From Desulfocarbo indianensis (GTDB lineage: Bacteria > Desulfobacterota > Desulfarculia > Desulfarculales > Desulfarculaceae), in the NCBI GenBank assembly GCA_001184205.1, contig LBMP01000001.1, forward strand, positions 539,365 to 603,364: DNA of 64,000 nt, in the 5' to 3' direction. Shown here one piece after another: positions 37,558-46,636 of this stretch. The position numbers were made by a program, and so were the translations under genes. A model generated the notes under the pieces. The model searched no databases and was not told where the DNA came from. It worked only from the letters and a program-made list of their open reading frames with translations. Numbering within the stretch: position 1 is the first letter of the stretch; each line of letters opens with the position of its first letter.

Positions 37558-39432
37558 ATGCCTAAGCTCAAGCTCGGCGTCAAACTGTACATAGGTTTCG
37601 GCGTCGTGGTGCTGATCCTGGCCCTGGTGGGAGCCAATTCATTCTTTTCCTTGAACCAGGTGGCGGCCAGCGGCGACCAGGCCCTGGGCTCGGGCTCGCG
37701 GAACCTCTTGGTGAAGCAAAGCCAATACGAGCTTTTGCTTTGGATAAACGGGGTGAAGGACCTTTTCCTCAAGAATCAGTCCTCCATCGGCGTCTCCCTG
37801 GACCCTGGGCAATGCGGCCTGGGCAGCTTTCTGGCGGGGCGGGAAGCCAAGGAGATGGCCGCCGATGATCCTGAACTGGCCCGGCTCTTGTCCCAGGTTC
37901 AGGAGCCCCACGCCGGCCTGCACCGCTCGGCCGCGCAGATCCAAAAGGAATGGAAAGCCAACCATCCCGGCCTGGCCATGTCCCTGGCCGCGCGCTTTGC
38001 CGATCACCGGCGCTGGGCCGGCGGCCTGGTGGATTCCCTCCTGACCCAAAAGGACATCACCGTGGAGCTGGACCCGGCCCAATGTTCCCTGGGCAAGTGG
38101 CTGGCCTCGGACCAGGCCCGGGAGCTGCGCCGCCAGTGGCCCGCCTTTGACAAGCTCATGGCGCGGCTGGTGGAGCATCACCAGCGCCTGCACCAGAGCG
38201 CCCAGGACATCAAGGAGGCCCAGTGGCCCGACGTGCGCATCCAGCTTTACGTGCAGAAGACCCTGCCCGAGCTGAACGCCATCGCCGAAATCTTCGACCA
38301 GGCCCAGGCCATGGAACACGAGCTGGACAGCGCCCAGGCCAAGGCCAGGGAGGTGTTCCAGCAAAAGACCCTGCCCGCCTTCCAGGAAACCCGCGCCAGG
38401 CTGGATCGGGCGGTGGAGCACCTTTCCCAGGGGCAAAAAGAAGCCCGGGCCGCCATGAAGGCGGCGGCGGCCTGGTCGCGCTACGCCTCGCTTCTGGCGG
38501 CGGTGGCGGGGGTGGCCCTGGGCCTGCTTTTGGCCTTCTTCCTGACCCGCGGCATAACCAGAACCATCGGCCGGGTGGTGGGCGGGCTCGGCGCGGGATC
38601 GGGGCAGGTGGCCGACGCCTCGGGCCAGGTCTCGGCCAGCAGCCACGCCCTGGCCACGGCGGCCTCCCAGCAGGCGGCCAGGCTGGAGGAGACCTCGGCC
38701 TCCATGGAAGAGGTGTCTTCCATGACCAGGCAGAACGCGGACCACGCCAGCCAGGCCGACGGGCTCATGAAGGAGGTGGTGGCGGTGGTGGCCAGGGCCA
38801 ATCAAGCCATGGGGGAGCTGAAACGCGCCATGGGCAAGATAAACGCCGCCAGCGGGGAGACGGCCAAGATCGTCAAGACCATCGACGAGATAGCCTTCCA
38901 GACCAATCTCTTGGCCCTAAACGCGGCGGTGGAGGCGGCTCGGGCCGGCGAGGCCGGGGCGGGGTTCGCGGTGGTGGCCGACGAGGTGCGCAACCTGGCC
39001 ATGCGGGCGGCCGAGGCCGCCAAGAACACCAGCGCCCTCATCGAGGAGAACCTGAACGACATCCGGAGCGGCTCCAGCCTGGTGGACCACACCGACCAGG
39101 CCTTCTCCCAGGTGGAGACCAGCTCCGCCAAGGTGGCGGAACTGGTGGCCGAGATCGCCGCCGCCTCCCACGAACAGACCGCGGGCGTCAATCAGGTCAA
39201 CCAGGCCACCAGCGAGATGGACACGGTCACCCAACAGGTGGCCGCCAACGCCGAGGAATCCGCCGCCGCCAGCCAGGAGCTGGCCGCCCAGGCGGCCACC
39301 ATGCAGGGCCTGGTGCAAGACCTGCTGGTTTTCATAAACGGCGCCGACGGAAGCGCCCCGGCGGCGCCCAAGGCGGTCAAGGCCCTGCCCCCCGGCGGCG
39401 AGGGGCCGGACGCGGACTTTCCCCTGGATTAA
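37558..39432 (+). CDS. Methyl-accepting chemotaxis protein with tandem CZB-like sensor repeats
   Basis: 624 residues. TM1 about 8-28, periplasmic region about 29-305, TM2 about 307-330, HAMP, then the signalling domain with hairpin tip [24 protein letters not shown] (from about 442). The periplasmic region has two related units, [14 protein letters not shown]...[13 protein letters not shown] and [14 protein letters not shown]...[13 protein letters not shown], each with the C-x-L-G-x-(W/F) and HxxLH pattern of zinc-binding CZB domains; the second also has the leading His ([10 protein letters not shown]), the first does not. CZB domains are usually cytoplasmic, so the placement is unusual. No C-terminal NWETF-type tether is seen. 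Confidence 0.9.
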   Translation: MPKLKLGVKLYIGFGVVVLILALVGANSFFSLNQVAASGDQALGSGSRNLLVKQSQYELLLWINGVKDLFLKNQSSIGVSLDPGQCGLGSFLAGREAKEMAADDPELARLLSQVQEPHAGLHRSAAQIQKEWKANHPGLAMSLAARFADHRRWAGGLVDSLLTQKDITVELDPAQCSLGKWLASDQARELRRQWPAFDKLMARLVEHHQRLHQSAQDIKEAQWPDVRIQLYVQKTLPELNAIAEIFDQAQAMEHELDSAQAKAREVFQQKTLPAFQETRARLDRAVEHLSQGQKEARAAMKAAAAWSRYASLLAAVAGVALGLLLAFFLTRGITRTIGRVVGGLGAGSGQVADASGQVSASSHALATAASQQAARLEETSASMEEVSSMTRQNADHASQADGLMKEVVAVVARANQAMGELKRAMGKINAASGETAKIVKTIDEIAFQTNLLALNAAVEAARAGEAGAGFAVVADEVRNLAMRAAEAAKNTSALIEENLNDIRSGSSLVDHTDQAFSQVETSSAKVAELVAEIAAASHEQTAGVNQVNQATSEMDTVTQQVAANAEESAAASQELAAQAATMQGLVQDLLVFINGADGSAPAAPKAVKALPPGGEGPDADFPLD

Positions 39433-39510
39433 CCTGAGAGCTCCCCGCCGGGCTCGGGCGGGCATTCAGCGTTTCTCTTGGCAAGGGGGGGCCGCCGGGC
39501 TTTAAGGCCT

Positions 39511-40062
39511 TCAGCGCCAGTGGCGCTCCAAGCTGGCCAGGCGCTCCTCGGCCTGGTCCAGGCGGGCGGCCAGGCGGGAGGGTTTCAGGCGGGCCAGCCG
39601 TTCCGGGGTCATTATTTCCACCAGATGGTCGCCGCCCAGGGCCCGCTGGCCGGCCCGGGTCAAGAGGCGGGCCAGGTCCTGGAGCCTTTGGCGGGCGGCG
39701 TCATCCGGCTGGGCCGCCAGAATGGCCTGGCACAGAAACTCGTGGCACACCGGCGGGCGGCCCGCCGCCAAGAGACAGCCCTGGGGACCCAGACAGCCCT
39801 GCTCGGGGCTCCACGGGGCGTTTGCGCCCGACCATCGGCGCACCAGGGCCAGAAAAGGGCTTTCCCAGGATTCGCGGCACATTTCCGGCCGGCAGCAGAC
39901 CTTGGCGCAGGCCGCGCAGACCGGGCCGCAGGCCCGGCGCATGAGCCGGCCGGCCCGCATCTCCAGGGCGGCGTAGCGTTGGGCCAGGGCGGCGAGGGGG
40001 CCGTCCCCTTCCGGGGCTCGCGCTCCCCGCCGGGCGGGCCGGTTGAGATTCTGACTTGCCAT
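39511..40062 (-). CDS. Cysteine-rich hypothetical protein
   Basis: 183 residues. A central cluster CGPVCAACAKVCCRPEMCRESWESPFL (near 45-72), then CLGPQGCLL and VCHEFLCQAI, resembles the YkgJ-like zinc/iron chelating cysteine-rich family, though I cannot confirm it. C-terminal part helical (RLAARLDQAEERLASLERHWR). ATG at 40062 begins the conserved-looking part; the longer frame upstream to 40233 is low-quality. The 250 bases between this gene and the GGDEF gene are C-rich simple sequence with repeated CCGGCCCTC-like units and no gene. Confidence 0.6.
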   Translation of the reverse strand: MASQNLNRPARRGARAPEGDGPLAALAQRYAALEMRAGRLMRRACGPVCAACAKVCCRPEMCRESWESPFLALVRRWSGANAPWSPEQGCLGPQGCLLAAGRPPVCHEFLCQAILAAQPDDAARQRLQDLARLLTRAGQRALGGDHLVEIMTPERLARLKPSRLAARLDQAEERLASLERHWR

Positions 40063-40317
40063 GGCGAGGGGAATTATAGCAAGCGCCTTACCTTCGCGCC
40101 GGAGGGCCCGCGGCCAAGGTTGGTTTCCGCGCCGGTTCGCGCGCGTCAGGGGCTGTGGGGAAACTTTGTAAGGAATCTTCGCCCGGCTGCCGGCCCGCGG
40201 GACTGTCGCCCCCCCGGCCCTCTGGCCCGCCATCCCCCCCGGCCGCCGGCCCGCCGGCCCTCCGGCCCTCCGGCCGCCTCTGGCCCTCTGACCTGCCGGA
40301 CCCTTACGGCCTTCCCG

Positions 40318-41511
40318 TTAGTGCAGCGGCCTGGCCTGGTCTTGCAGCAAGGCGGCCAGGGGAGCGCCGGGGGAATCGGATTCGCCGCCTTCCAGGCTCA
40401 CTCCCAGGGTGTAGGGCTGGTTCACGAAGGGATCGTGATACACGTGCACCGCCCGCCCCCGCAATTTAAGGGAGGCCCTCTGGCGGCTGGAATAGATCAT
40501 CAACTCCAGGGGCTGGTCCTGCTCCACTTTCTGGTTCACGGCCAGGCGCAGTCCCTGGGGGCTGATGTCGCGGGTTTCGCCCAGATGGAAATCACGGCTG
40601 TTCCTGCCGGCGCGGTATTGCACCGGAGCCACGTACTTGACCCTGGGGTGACGCCGGCGCTCGGTGCCCGCCGAAACCACGATGTTGCGCCCCTGGCGCT
40701 TGGCCGCGTAAAGGGCCATGTCGGCCCGGTGGATCAAGCCGGTGGCGGTTTGGGCGTCGCTGGGGAAGCAGGCCACCCCGGCGCTCAAGGTGAGTCTGCC
40801 GCCCGGCAGGCATTCCTCGCCGGCGAAATGGTGCTTTTCCACGGCCAAGCGGTGGCGCTCCGCCGCCACCAGGGCCTCTTGCCGGCCGGCGCGGGGCAGG
40901 ATGACCAGGAATTCCTCGCCGCCGTAGCGGATCAGATGGTCCACCGCCCGGGCGGAGGCGGAAAGCAGGCCGGCCATCTCGGCCAAGACCCGGTCGCCGG
41001 CCAGGTGCCCGTGGGCGTCGTTGTATTGCTTGAACCAGTCCACGTCCAGCATGATCAAGCTGAAGGGCTGGGTAAAGCGCTTGGCCTCGGCCACTTGCTG
41101 CTGCATGATGCTTTTCAGGAAGCGCCGGTTGTGCAGGCCGGTGAGCTCGTCGCGGAAAATCGAGGATTCCTTCTGGCGGATGGTTTCGCCCTCCACCAGG
41201 AGGGGGTCTTCCATCTGGCCCGCCAGGTTGATCAGATAATCGCACATGGCCAGGCGCACGCCCACCTCGCGGCCCAGGGCCCGGCTCATGGCTTGGGTGT
41301 GTTCGAGGATATTCAGCCAGTGCAGCTGGGCTTCGCTTGGATCGAACTGTTTGCGCGTCAGCAGAAAAAGGATCTGGGAATAAATGGCATCGCCATGCTG
41401 CAGCGCCAAAGAGCGCCACACCTGGGGATCGCCGGCCCGCTTTTCGCGTTCCAGGCGCCGATAAAGCTCCAGCAGGACTCCGTCGGCCATTCTCTCAGAC
41501 GAATGGGGCAT
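40318..41511 (-). CDS. GGDEF diguanylate cyclase with PilZ domain
   Basis: 397 residues. A helical N-terminal region (about 1-110) without obvious transmembrane segment, a GGDEF domain (RDELTGLHNRRFL ... RYGGEEFLVILPRAG; active GGEEF) and a C-terminal PilZ domain (ERRRHPRVKYVAPVQYRAG ... DISPQGLRLAV), so it can both make and bind cyclic di-GMP. RxxD inhibitory site before GGEEF reads SARAVDHLIRY, not a clear RxxD. Start MPHSSER at 41511 follows GAGGAA; ATGs at 41550 and 41490 are alternatives. Confidence 0.9.
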   Translation of the reverse strand: MPHSSERMADGVLLELYRRLEREKRAGDPQVWRSLALQHGDAIYSQILFLLTRKQFDPSEAQLHWLNILEHTQAMSRALGREVGVRLAMCDYLINLAGQMEDPLLVEGETIRQKESSIFRDELTGLHNRRFLKSIMQQQVAEAKRFTQPFSLIMLDVDWFKQYNDAHGHLAGDRVLAEMAGLLSASARAVDHLIRYGGEEFLVILPRAGRQEALVAAERHRLAVEKHHFAGEECLPGGRLTLSAGVACFPSDAQTATGLIHRADMALYAAKRQGRNIVVSAGTERRRHPRVKYVAPVQYRAGRNSRDFHLGETRDISPQGLRLAVNQKVEQDQPLELMIYSSRQRASLKLRGRAVHVYHDPFVNQPYTLGVSLEGGESDSPGAPLAALLQDQARPLH

Positions 41512-41674
41512 GCTTTCCTCATAAGAGGAGAATACGTGCAACTTCCACATAAAAAAAACGCGGCTTTCGCTGCGGGCGCATCGACCCCTCCAGCGCCCCC
41601 AGCATAGCCGGATATAGTGAGCCAAAGCCGGCGGAGAAAGTCAAGTTAAAAAAATAAAGAGAAAATAATCTTGG

Positions 41675-41690
41675 CGCCTAAGCCTAGGCG
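41675..41690 (-). terminator. Small hairpin at gene end
   Basis: CGCCTA-GGCT-TAGGCG on the minus strand, overlapping the TAG stop of the next gene and followed by CCAAGATTATTTTC, a weak T-rich tail. Confidence 0.4.
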
Positions 41691-42121
41691 GTTCCCACCG
41701 TTTCCAGGTTTTCCAGAAGCTCCGCCGCGCGGCTGGCGTTATGGCCCCGGTTGTGGGCCGCCATGATGGTGTAGGTGAGGCGGTTTATGATCAGGCCGCG
41801 CAAAAGGAAATCCACGGCAAAGCGCTGGGGCTCGCTCAGGCCGGTAAGCGACATGATGCGGAAAGCTTTTTGCACGAAAGGCAGCACCTTCTGGTGGATC
41901 TCGCGCTGTTCCGGCGTAAGGGGGCCTTCCTTGCTGGCGCCCCACACGGCGGGCACCACGAAATCGATGGACTCGCGCAAAAGGCTTTCCTGGTGTTCCC
42001 AAAAGATGCGCTGGTTGAGTTCATCCAACAGCGGGCTGATCTGGCTGGCCAGCGCCGTGGGCTCCAGGGGCGGCTGTTCCTCTCGCTCCTTGCCCTTGCG
42101 GAACCTATCCCAGAAACCCAT
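41684..42121 (-). CDS. Hypothetical protein
   Basis: 145 residues, unrecognised. Basic start MGFWDRFRKGKEREEQPP, then a mostly helical body (ISPLLDELNQRIFWEHQESLLRESIDFVVPAVWGASKEG; RFAVDFLLRGLIINRLTYTIMAAHNRGHN) with no signal peptide or catalytic motif. ATG at 42121 has GAGAGG upstream. The longer frame to 42268 crosses an A+T-rich promoter-like patch (42205-42245) and is not used. Confidence 0.6.
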   Translation of the reverse strand: MGFWDRFRKGKEREEQPPLEPTALASQISPLLDELNQRIFWEHQESLLRESIDFVVPAVWGASKEGPLTPEQREIHQKVLPFVQKAFRIMSLTGLSEPQRFAVDFLLRGLIINRLTYTIMAAHNRGHNASRAAELLENLETVGTA

Positions 42122-42361
42122 GGCCGCACCTCTCCCCCTGGCGTCTTCTGATGGCGGCCCTGCCCGCCGGCGACGCCCGGCTTGATCTTTTTCTCCCTGC
42201 GTATGGGCAGTATGTTTAATTATATACTCTTTTTTTACGAATGAACAAAGTACCCCGCCGCAAATCACGCCGCCCCGTCAGGAGATTTCAGGGGATTTGC
42301 CCTTGAGCGCGCCCCGCGTTATGCTTGGCCAAGGGAATACCACTATGAAAAGAGGAGCCGA

Positions 42362-42913
42362 ATGGACCAGGCCAGTTTGCCCGACGATCTCAAAAGGGCC
42401 CTTGATTACCACGGCCACCTTTGCCCCGGCCTCATGATCGGCTGGCGCGCCGCCCGCGCCGCCTCCCAGGCCCTGGCGCTCAAGCCCAGCCAGGACGAGG
42501 AGCTGGTGACGGTGGCGGAAAACGATTCCTGCAGCGTGGACGCCTTTCAGGCGCTTTTGTCCACCACCTTCGGCAAGGGCAACCTGAAATGGCTGGATAA
42601 CGGCAAGCAGGTTTTCACCGTGATCGACCGCAAGGCCAACCGGGCGGTGCGGGTCTCCTTTATCGGCGACCGCAAGAAACACCGCCGGCCCGACGGCTCC
42701 ACCGACCGCGAGGCCTTCATGCAGGACCTCCTGAACGCACCCCAGGAGGAGCTTTTCGAGGTGAGGGAGGTGGCGCCCCAGCCGCCCAGGGAGGCCCAGA
42801 TCGAGCCCTCGGTGCTTTGCCAGCGCTGCGGCGAGCCCACCCAGCGCGGCAAGATGGTGGAAAAGGGCGGCCGGCTTTTGTGCCGCCCCTGCGCCGCGGA
42901 GCCGGCCTCGTGA
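42362..42913 (+). CDS. FmdE-family protein with C-terminal zinc ribbon
   Basis: 183 residues. N-terminal FmdE domain: DYHGHLCPGLMIGWRAARAA, ENDSCSVDAFQALLSTTFGKGNLKWLDNGKQVFTVIDR, with the conserved His and Cys that bind metal. C-terminal ribbon CQRCGEPTQRGKMVEKGGRLLCRPC. Related proteins occur with formylmethanofuran and formate dehydrogenase genes or as stand-alone proteins linked to molybdenum enzymes; role here unknown. Stop overlaps the HD gene start (GTGA). Confidence 0.88.
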   Translation: MDQASLPDDLKRALDYHGHLCPGLMIGWRAARAASQALALKPSQDEELVTVAENDSCSVDAFQALLSTTFGKGNLKWLDNGKQVFTVIDRKANRAVRVSFIGDRKKHRRPDGSTDREAFMQDLLNAPQEELFEVREVAPQPPREAQIEPSVLCQRCGEPTQRGKMVEKGGRLLCRPCAAEPAS

Positions 42914-43503
42914 AAGAGCTGGCGCGCTTCATGTTCGAGGCGGGCATGCTGAAAAAAATGCGCCGCAGCGGGTATCCCTTTTTGGGCTCGGGCGGCGAGA
43001 GCGTGGCCGACCATTGCTTCCGGGCCGCGCTTCTGGGCTATCAGCTGGCCCTGGCCTCCGACGGCCTGGACGCGCCCCGGGTGGCGCTCATGCTCCTGCA
43101 TCATGATCTGGCCGAAACCCGCACCGGCGACCTGAACTACGTGCACAAGCGCTATTCGGAAGCCAAAGAGGACAAGGCGCTGCGCCACCAGGCGCGCAAC
43201 CTGCCGCCGGCGGTGGCGGCCAGCATGCTGGAGCTGACCGCCGAGTTCAACGCCAAGGAAACGCCCGAGTCCCGGCTGGCCCACGACGCGGACCAGCTGG
43301 ATCTCCTGATAGAGCTGAAGGAGCAAAAGGACCTGAACAACCCCTACGCCTCGGCCTGGATTCATTACGCCCTGAAGCGCCTGGAGACCGAACCGGGCAA
43401 GGCCCTGGCCCGGGAGATCATGGCCACCGACTGGACCGATTGGTGGTTCGAAAAGCGCGACGATTGGTGGGCGCCCAACTGCCATCCGCCGGAGGACGAC
43501 TAG
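42910..43503 (+). CDS. HD-domain nucleotidase-like phosphohydrolase
   Basis: 197 residues. HD superfamily, closest in pattern to YfbR-type 5'-deoxynucleotidases: ESVADHCFRAALLGYQLAL, LMLLHHDLAETRTGDLN (HD pair) and AHDADQLDLLIEL (distal Asp). Starts GTG at 42910, overlapping the FmdE-like stop, so the two are co-translated. It ends in TAG, which is also the first triplet of a repeat copy. Confidence 0.85.
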   Translation: MKELARFMFEAGMLKKMRRSGYPFLGSGGESVADHCFRAALLGYQLALASDGLDAPRVALMLLHHDLAETRTGDLNYVHKRYSEAKEDKALRHQARNLPPAVAASMLELTAEFNAKETPESRLAHDADQLDLLIELKEQKDLNNPYASAWIHYALKRLETEPGKALAREIMATDWTDWWFEKRDDWWAPNCHPPEDD

Positions 43504-43636
43504 CCCGCGTATTTCTTGATGGCAGGGTGGTCCTGGCGGGTTTGTCGATCATGGCGGGCTGATTCAAAAACGAGCCTCTTACTCGGAGGTCGCGATTTGT
43601 CACCCCAACCGGCGCGGCCGGTCGCCCGAGCGGCTA
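43501..43636. repeat. Interspersed 260-bp element, shortened copy 4
   Basis: 136 bp that exactly fill the gap between the HD gene stop and the stop of the converging broken MBL gene. Left end TAGCCCGCGTATTTCTTGATG; body GGGTGGTC...GTTTGTCGATCATGG matches copies 5 and 6; right end read inward TAGCCGCTCGGGCG. Both ends supply TAG stops. The central hairpin region is deleted. Confidence 0.75.
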
Positions 43637-44163
43637 TTTCAAAAACGCCTCCACGAAGTTTTTATAAGAAAACTGGCCCTCGGTGAAGATCACCAGGCTG
43701 CTCTCCCGGCCGAAAATCTCCTGCACTATCTCCTCGGGGTTCATGCCCCGGCCGTGCAGCTCCAGGATGCGCCCTTGCATTCGCTCCAGATAGTCGATGG
43801 CCCTTTGCAGGCTGGGCAGGGCCGGCTCCACCGCGCCCAGGGGCGCGCAGAAAAGCGTCGCCGGGGCCAGGGCGGCCGGGCCAAAAGCGGCAGGCTGGCC
43901 GCCGGGGCCAGGAGGGGCGCTTTCAGTTCGCGGCTCAGGAGGGCGTTGCCGCCGACGTGATCCTCGTGATAATGGGTGTTGACGATGATCTCCACCCCGC
44001 GGGGCCTGAGTTCCTCCAGAAGCTCCCCGGCGGTGTGGGCGCAGCCGGTGTCGATGAGCAGGCCGTCCAGCCAAAAGCAGGAGGTCCAGTATTGCACCTT
44101 GCCCAGGATCTCCCGCCCCAGGCGATAGCGGGTCACTCCCCGGTGCTCGCTTTTTTCGATCAT
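43634..44163 (-). pseudogene. Broken metallo-beta-lactamase-fold hydrolase
   Basis: The N-terminal part (from 44163) reads LIDTGCAHTAGELLEELRPRGVEIIVNTHYHEDHVGGNALL, with an intact HxHxDH metal motif, then degenerates. The C-terminal part lies in another frame (AIDYLERMQGRILELHGRGMNPEEIVQEIFGRESSLVIFTEGQFSYKNFVEAFLK) and ends at 43634. The shift is near 43870-43900, and the middle of the family, with the HTPGHSxG and later metal ligands, is missing, so a deletion accompanied the frameshift. About 177 codons remain versus roughly 260-300 usual. Could be a sequencing error only in part; the deletion could not. Confidence 0.75.
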
Positions 44164-44259
44164 GGCCGGCCTCGTTGTGGGCGCCAGGCGCTTCTGCTAG
44201 AGTTTTCTAATGGCCACAAGCCTATGACACCTTAAACCGCAAGTCAAAGAGGTCCTCGC

Positions 44260-44775
44260 ATGAGCCATCGTTTCGCCTTGATCCTGGCCCTGCTCACGGC
44301 CCTGGCCCTGGCCGCGCCGGCCGCGGCTCTGGTAAAAACCGGGGCCCCGCTTCCCTCGCTCACCCTGCCCGGCCTAGACGGCCAAAGCCACGACCTGGGG
44401 GCCCTGGCCAAGGACAAGGTGGCGGTGGTGGTGTACTGGTCGGTTTCCTGCCCCCTCTGCCGCAAGCAAATGCCCGAATTCGTGGCCCTTAACAAGCGGC
44501 TGGCCGGCAACGCCTTTGCCATGCTCATGATAAACAGCGACGGCCCGGCCATGAAGCCCGCCGCCCAGGCCTATGCCGAGCAATACAACCTGCCCGGCCC
44601 CATTCTATTGGACGTCGGCGCGGGCGACAGCATGCCCTTCGGCCAAAAGATGGATTTGATCGCCACCCCCACGGTGCTGGTCTACGACCAGAAGGGGGTG
44701 CTGGTGCACGCCCAGGAGCTAAAAGTGGACCTCCCCCAGCTTAACCAGGCGGTGGAAAAGGCCCTCGTACACTAG
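44260..44775 (+). CDS. TlpA/ResA-like thioredoxin-fold protein
   Basis: 171 residues with a signal peptide or anchor (RFALILALLTALALAAPAAALVK), then a redoxin fold: TGAPLPSLTLPGLDGQSHDLGAL, active site VYWSVSCPLCRKQMPEF (CPLC), and cis-Pro loop LIATPTVLVYDQKG. Probably a periplasmic thiol-disulfide reductase that could serve cytochrome c assembly, whose ResB and CcsA genes are a few kb away. Confidence 0.87.
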   Translation: MSHRFALILALLTALALAAPAAALVKTGAPLPSLTLPGLDGQSHDLGALAKDKVAVVVYWSVSCPLCRKQMPEFVALNKRLAGNAFAMLMINSDGPAMKPAAQAYAEQYNLPGPILLDVGAGDSMPFGQKMDLIATPTVLVYDQKGVLVHAQELKVDLPQLNQAVEKALVH

Positions 44776-44822
44776 GTCCTTAGGGGGCTTCGGCTTGTGC
44801 GGCCGCCGGGCCGGTGCTATGC

Positions 44823-45082
44823 TAGCCCGGAAATTTCATGAGGGTTGGGTGGTCGTTAGCGGACTTGTCGATCAGGATGGGCTGATAAAAGAACAAGCCT
44901 CGTATTCGAAGGTCGCATTCTGTCACCCGGACCGGCACAGCCAGTTGGCCGCCGCCAAGGCGACCGGCCAGCCAAGGAGGCAGGTGTAGTTGTAACTACA
45001 GCGACGACTTGGCGCAGGCGGCAACGCAGGCGGCGGGCAACCGGCGCAGCCGGACGCCCGACCCTCATGAAATTCCGGGCCA
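44823..45082. mobile_element. Interspersed 260-bp element, full-length copy 5
   Basis: 260 bp with the clearest terminal inverted repeats: TAGCCCGGAAATTTCATGAG at the left and, read inward from the right, TGGCCCGGAATTTCATGAGG, continuing to GGGT-GGG on both sides (about 25 bases). Interior: stem GCCAAG (44971-44976)/CTTGGC (45008-45013) enclosing TGTAGTT-GT-AACTACA (44985-45000). These stems replace GGGCC/GGCCC and CGTAGC/GCTACG of copies 2, 3 and 7 with compensating changes. This copy is not at a stop codon; it lies 47 bases after the redoxin gene and 28 before the next gene. Confidence 0.85.
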
Positions 45083-45110
45083 GGCGAGTTTGGCCGGGAG
45101 GTGAAGAATC

Positions 45111-45794
45111 TTGAGCTATTACCCAGCATTGCTGGATTTGGCCGGGCGGCTGACGGCCGTGATCGGCGGCGGCCGGGTGGCCGCGCGCAAGGTGGCCTCC
45201 CTGCTGGAGGCGGGGGCCAGGGTGCGCCTGGTGGCGCTCCGCCTGGCCGGGGAAACCGAGAAGCTGGCCGGGAACCCCGCGGTGGAGCTGTTGCTCCGCG
45301 AGTTCCAGCCCTCGGACCTGGACGGCGCCCGCCTGGTGATCTGCGCCACGGATAATGAAGACCTGAACCGCCGGGTGGCCGCCGAGGCGGAAAAGCGGGG
45401 CCTTTTCGTCAACGTGGTGGACGTGCCCCGCTTGTGCAGCTTCATCGTGCCGGCGGTGGTGCGCCGGGGGGAGCTGACCCTGGCGGCCAGCACCGGCGGG
45501 GCCTCGCCGGCGGCGGCCCGGCGGCTGCGCGAGCGCCTGCAAGAGGAGTTCGGCCCGGCCTGGGGACCCTATCTTAAACTGATGCGGGCCTTAAGGGAGC
45601 GGGTCACCGCCCTGGGCCGGCCCGCCGAGGAAAACCGGCCCTATTTCTTCGCCCTGGCCGATTCGGAGCTCTATGCCAAGGTGGCGGCAAAAGACGCGGC
45701 GGCAATCGACCGCGTCATCGCCGGGGTCTTGGGACCGGGCTTCGGCCTGGCCGAGCTGGGCTGGAGCGCCGCCGATCTGGAGGCCGAGCCATGA
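45111..45794 (+). CDS. Precorrin-2 dehydrogenase / sirohydrochlorin ferrochelatase-like
   Basis: 227 residues, the Met8p/CysG N-terminal type: NAD-binding TAVIGGGRVAARKVASLLEAGARVRLVA, ATDNEDLNRRVAAEAEKRGLFVNVVDVPRLCSFIVPAVVRRGELTLAASTGGASPAAARRLRERLQ. Oxidises precorrin-2 to sirohydrochlorin and may insert iron, for sirohaem and, in sulfate reducers, the alternative haem route. TTG start at 45111 with GGAGGTG 8 bases upstream. Overlaps the next gene (ATGA). Confidence 0.92.
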   Translation: MSYYPALLDLAGRLTAVIGGGRVAARKVASLLEAGARVRLVALRLAGETEKLAGNPAVELLLREFQPSDLDGARLVICATDNEDLNRRVAAEAEKRGLFVNVVDVPRLCSFIVPAVVRRGELTLAASTGGASPAAARRLRERLQEEFGPAWGPYLKLMRALRERVTALGRPAEENRPYFFALADSELYAKVAAKDAAAIDRVIAGVLGPGFGLAELGWSAADLEAEP

Positions 45795-46636
45795 GCAGCG
45801 CCCTGCACTGCGCCACCCTGGCGGCCTATATCCTGGCCACCGGCCTGTACCTGGCCTTCGTGGTCTGGCAGCGCCGCAGCCTGCACCTGGCGGGCCGCGT
45901 CGCCCTGTGGGCCGGCTTCGGCCTGCACACCCTGGCCATCTGCTCGGCCTGGCTGGAGAGCGGGGCGCTGCCCGCCACCAACCTGCGCCAAAGCCTTGAT
46001 ATTTTTTCCTGGGGCCTCATGGGGGCCTCTTTGGTGATCAATCTGCGCCGCGACGTTATGATCCTGGGGGCGCTCACCGCGCCCTTGTGCTCGCTGCTGC
46101 TTTTGGCGGCCTCGGTGCTGCCCATGCCGGATGCGCCGCCTTCCAAACTGCTTTCCAGCCTGTGGGTGGCCGTGCACGTCATCACGGTGCTGGCCGCCTA
46201 CGGCCTGCTGGCGGTCACCTTCCTGGGCGGGGTTCTCTATCTGGCCCAGGACAGCCTGATCCGCGCCAAGAACCTGGGCGCGGCCTTCAGGCGCCTGCCC
46301 TCCCTGACCCGCCTGGACGCCCTCAACCACAGCGCCCTGGTGGCCGGCTTCATCCTGCTCACGGTGGGGCTCATAACCGGGGCCATCTACGCCCAGATCA
46401 AGCTGGGCTCCTATTGGCGCTGGGACCCCAAGGAGGTTTGGGCGCTCATCACCTGGCTGCTCTACGCCGCCCTGATCCACACCCGCCTGGTGCAGGGCTG
46501 GCGGGGCCGGCGGGGGGCCTGGCTGGGGGCCCTGGCCTTCGGGGTGCTCCTGTTCACCTTCCTGGGGGTGGGGCTCTTGTTCCCCGGCTACCACGCCTTT
46601 GACTCGCTGCCCAAGCTGGAAGGCAACCTGCCGTGA
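45791..46636 (+). CDS. CcsA/HemX-type cytochrome c assembly membrane protein
   Basis: 281 residues, about eight membrane helices, with the tryptophan-rich WWD motif GSYWRWDPKEVWALITWLLYAALIHTR and conserved histidines. Homologues next to hemA are called HemX and may influence GluTR level; others are haem exporters for system II cytochrome c assembly. Overlaps the upstream tetrapyrrole gene and the hemA start, so all three are translationally coupled. Confidence 0.87.
   Translation: MSSALHCATLAAYILATGLYLAFVVWQRRSLHLAGRVALWAGFGLHTLAICSAWLESGALPATNLRQSLDIFSWGLMGASLVINLRRDVMILGALTAPLCSLLLLAASVLPMPDAPPSKLLSSLWVAVHVITVLAAYGLLAVTFLGGVLYLAQDSLIRAKNLGAAFRRLPSLTRLDALNHSALVAGFILLTVGLITGAIYAQIKLGSYWRWDPKEVWALITWLLYAALIHTRLVQGWRGRRGAWLGALAFGVLLFTFLGVGLLFPGYHAFDSLPKLEGNLP

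Noticed and set aside
40063-40317. Possible short coding region between the Cys-rich and GGDEF genes
   Set aside because: C-rich simple-sequence repeats with no codon structure or ribosome site.
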